From: CAMDTE01 sp034679985
Lineage (GTDB): Bacteria > Bacteroidota > Bacteroidia > Flavobacteriales > Schleiferiaceae
NCBI GenBank assembly: GCA_034679985.1
Contig: JAXITR010000057.1
Coordinates: forward strand, 1-6,508
Direction: 5' to 3'
Length of the DNA: 6,508 bases
Shown: positions 6,425 to 6,508 of the stretch, piece after piece
How the letters are laid out: every line of letters starts with the position of its first letter
Numbering within the stretch: position 1 is the stretch's first letter
Made by a program: the position numbers and the translations under genes
The notes under the pieces: model-generated
Told to the model about the DNA's origin: nothing
Seen by the model: only the letters and a program-made list of their open reading frames with translations
The model's database searches: none

Positions 6425-6508
6425 ATCTACGTTTTGGATTAATTCCAAGGCGCTCAAAAACAGCTTTTTAGTAGGGCTTAGTTTGGGTTTTTCTTCAATA
6501 AAAAAGCC
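6425..6508. other. Right-edge non-coding stretch with a small inverted repeat and A/T tracts
   Basis: No supported gene lies in these 84 bases. An inverted repeat TTGGA-TTAAT-TCCAA occupies 6434-6448 (5-bp stem, 5-base loop) just after the stop codon, but no T-tract follows directly. The last bases, AATAAAAAAGCC, look like the left arm of the A-run plus GC-stem terminators common in Bacteroidota, with the partner arm beyond the edge. This would make sense as an end for the aldolase-CBS transcript, but it is a guess while the other arm is unseen. Confidence 0.3.

Noticed and set aside
6456..6469. AAAAACAGCTTTTT as a terminator hairpin
   Set aside because: The stem would be five A-U pairs only, too weak to act as an intrinsic terminator.
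6170..6508. A minus-strand frame that stays open from the right edge to 6170, which could be the end of a gene entering from outside
   Set aside because: It would overlap the well-supported CBS domain coding region by about 255 bases, and its translation over that part looks like a shadow. The first 28 or so codons from the edge read plausibly, but sequence beyond the window is needed before calling it.

Overview
The window reads as chromosomal DNA of a member of the Bacteroidota with a fairly high GC content by eye. Three things point there. One is a DUF4294-type secreted protein, a family I know from this phylum. Another is a bacillithiol-synthesis enzyme (BshC) in a genome with no obvious Shine-Dalgarno sites. 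The third is promoter elements of the Bacteroidota TAnnTTTG type placed right against start codons. The exact order is uncertain; a flavobacterial or related lineage is an inference. I see no mobile elements, RNA genes, CRISPR array or phage genes.

Layout. Five genes lie on the minus strand and are read from about 5365 down to the left edge. In transcription order they are a biotin carboxylase (accC), a secreted DUF4294 protein, bshC (bacillithiol synthesis), a TauE/SafE-type membrane permease, and guaA (GMP synthase, cut by the window edge). They are packed very tightly. There are 35 bp between accC and the DUF4294 gene, a 1-nt TGATG stop/start overlap into bshC, another into the permease gene, and 4 bp before guaA. 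This looks like a single operon with translational coupling, although its members serve fatty-acid, thiol and purine metabolism.

Across a 48-bp divergent spacer lies one plus-strand gene, 5414-6424. It encodes an unusual fusion: an N-terminal fructose-6-phosphate-aldolase/transaldolase-like barrel joined to a pair of CBS domains that closely resembles the C-terminal regulatory half of KdsD/KpsF/GutQ arabinose-5-phosphate isomerases. The Schiff-base lysine is kept, but several other active-site positions differ from the classic enzymes. This is the most interesting object in the window. The last 84 bp hold no supported gene; they contain a small inverted repeat and an A-rich end that may be one arm of a terminator lying beyond the edge.

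How the genes might work together: accC supplies malonyl-CoA or a related carboxylation, guaA supplies GMP, and bshC with the permease may form a thiol/sulfur pair. The CBS-fused aldolase probably senses a nucleotide or nucleotide-sugar and adjusts a sugar-phosphate reaction. These links are inferred from gene order and domain families, not shown by the sequence.
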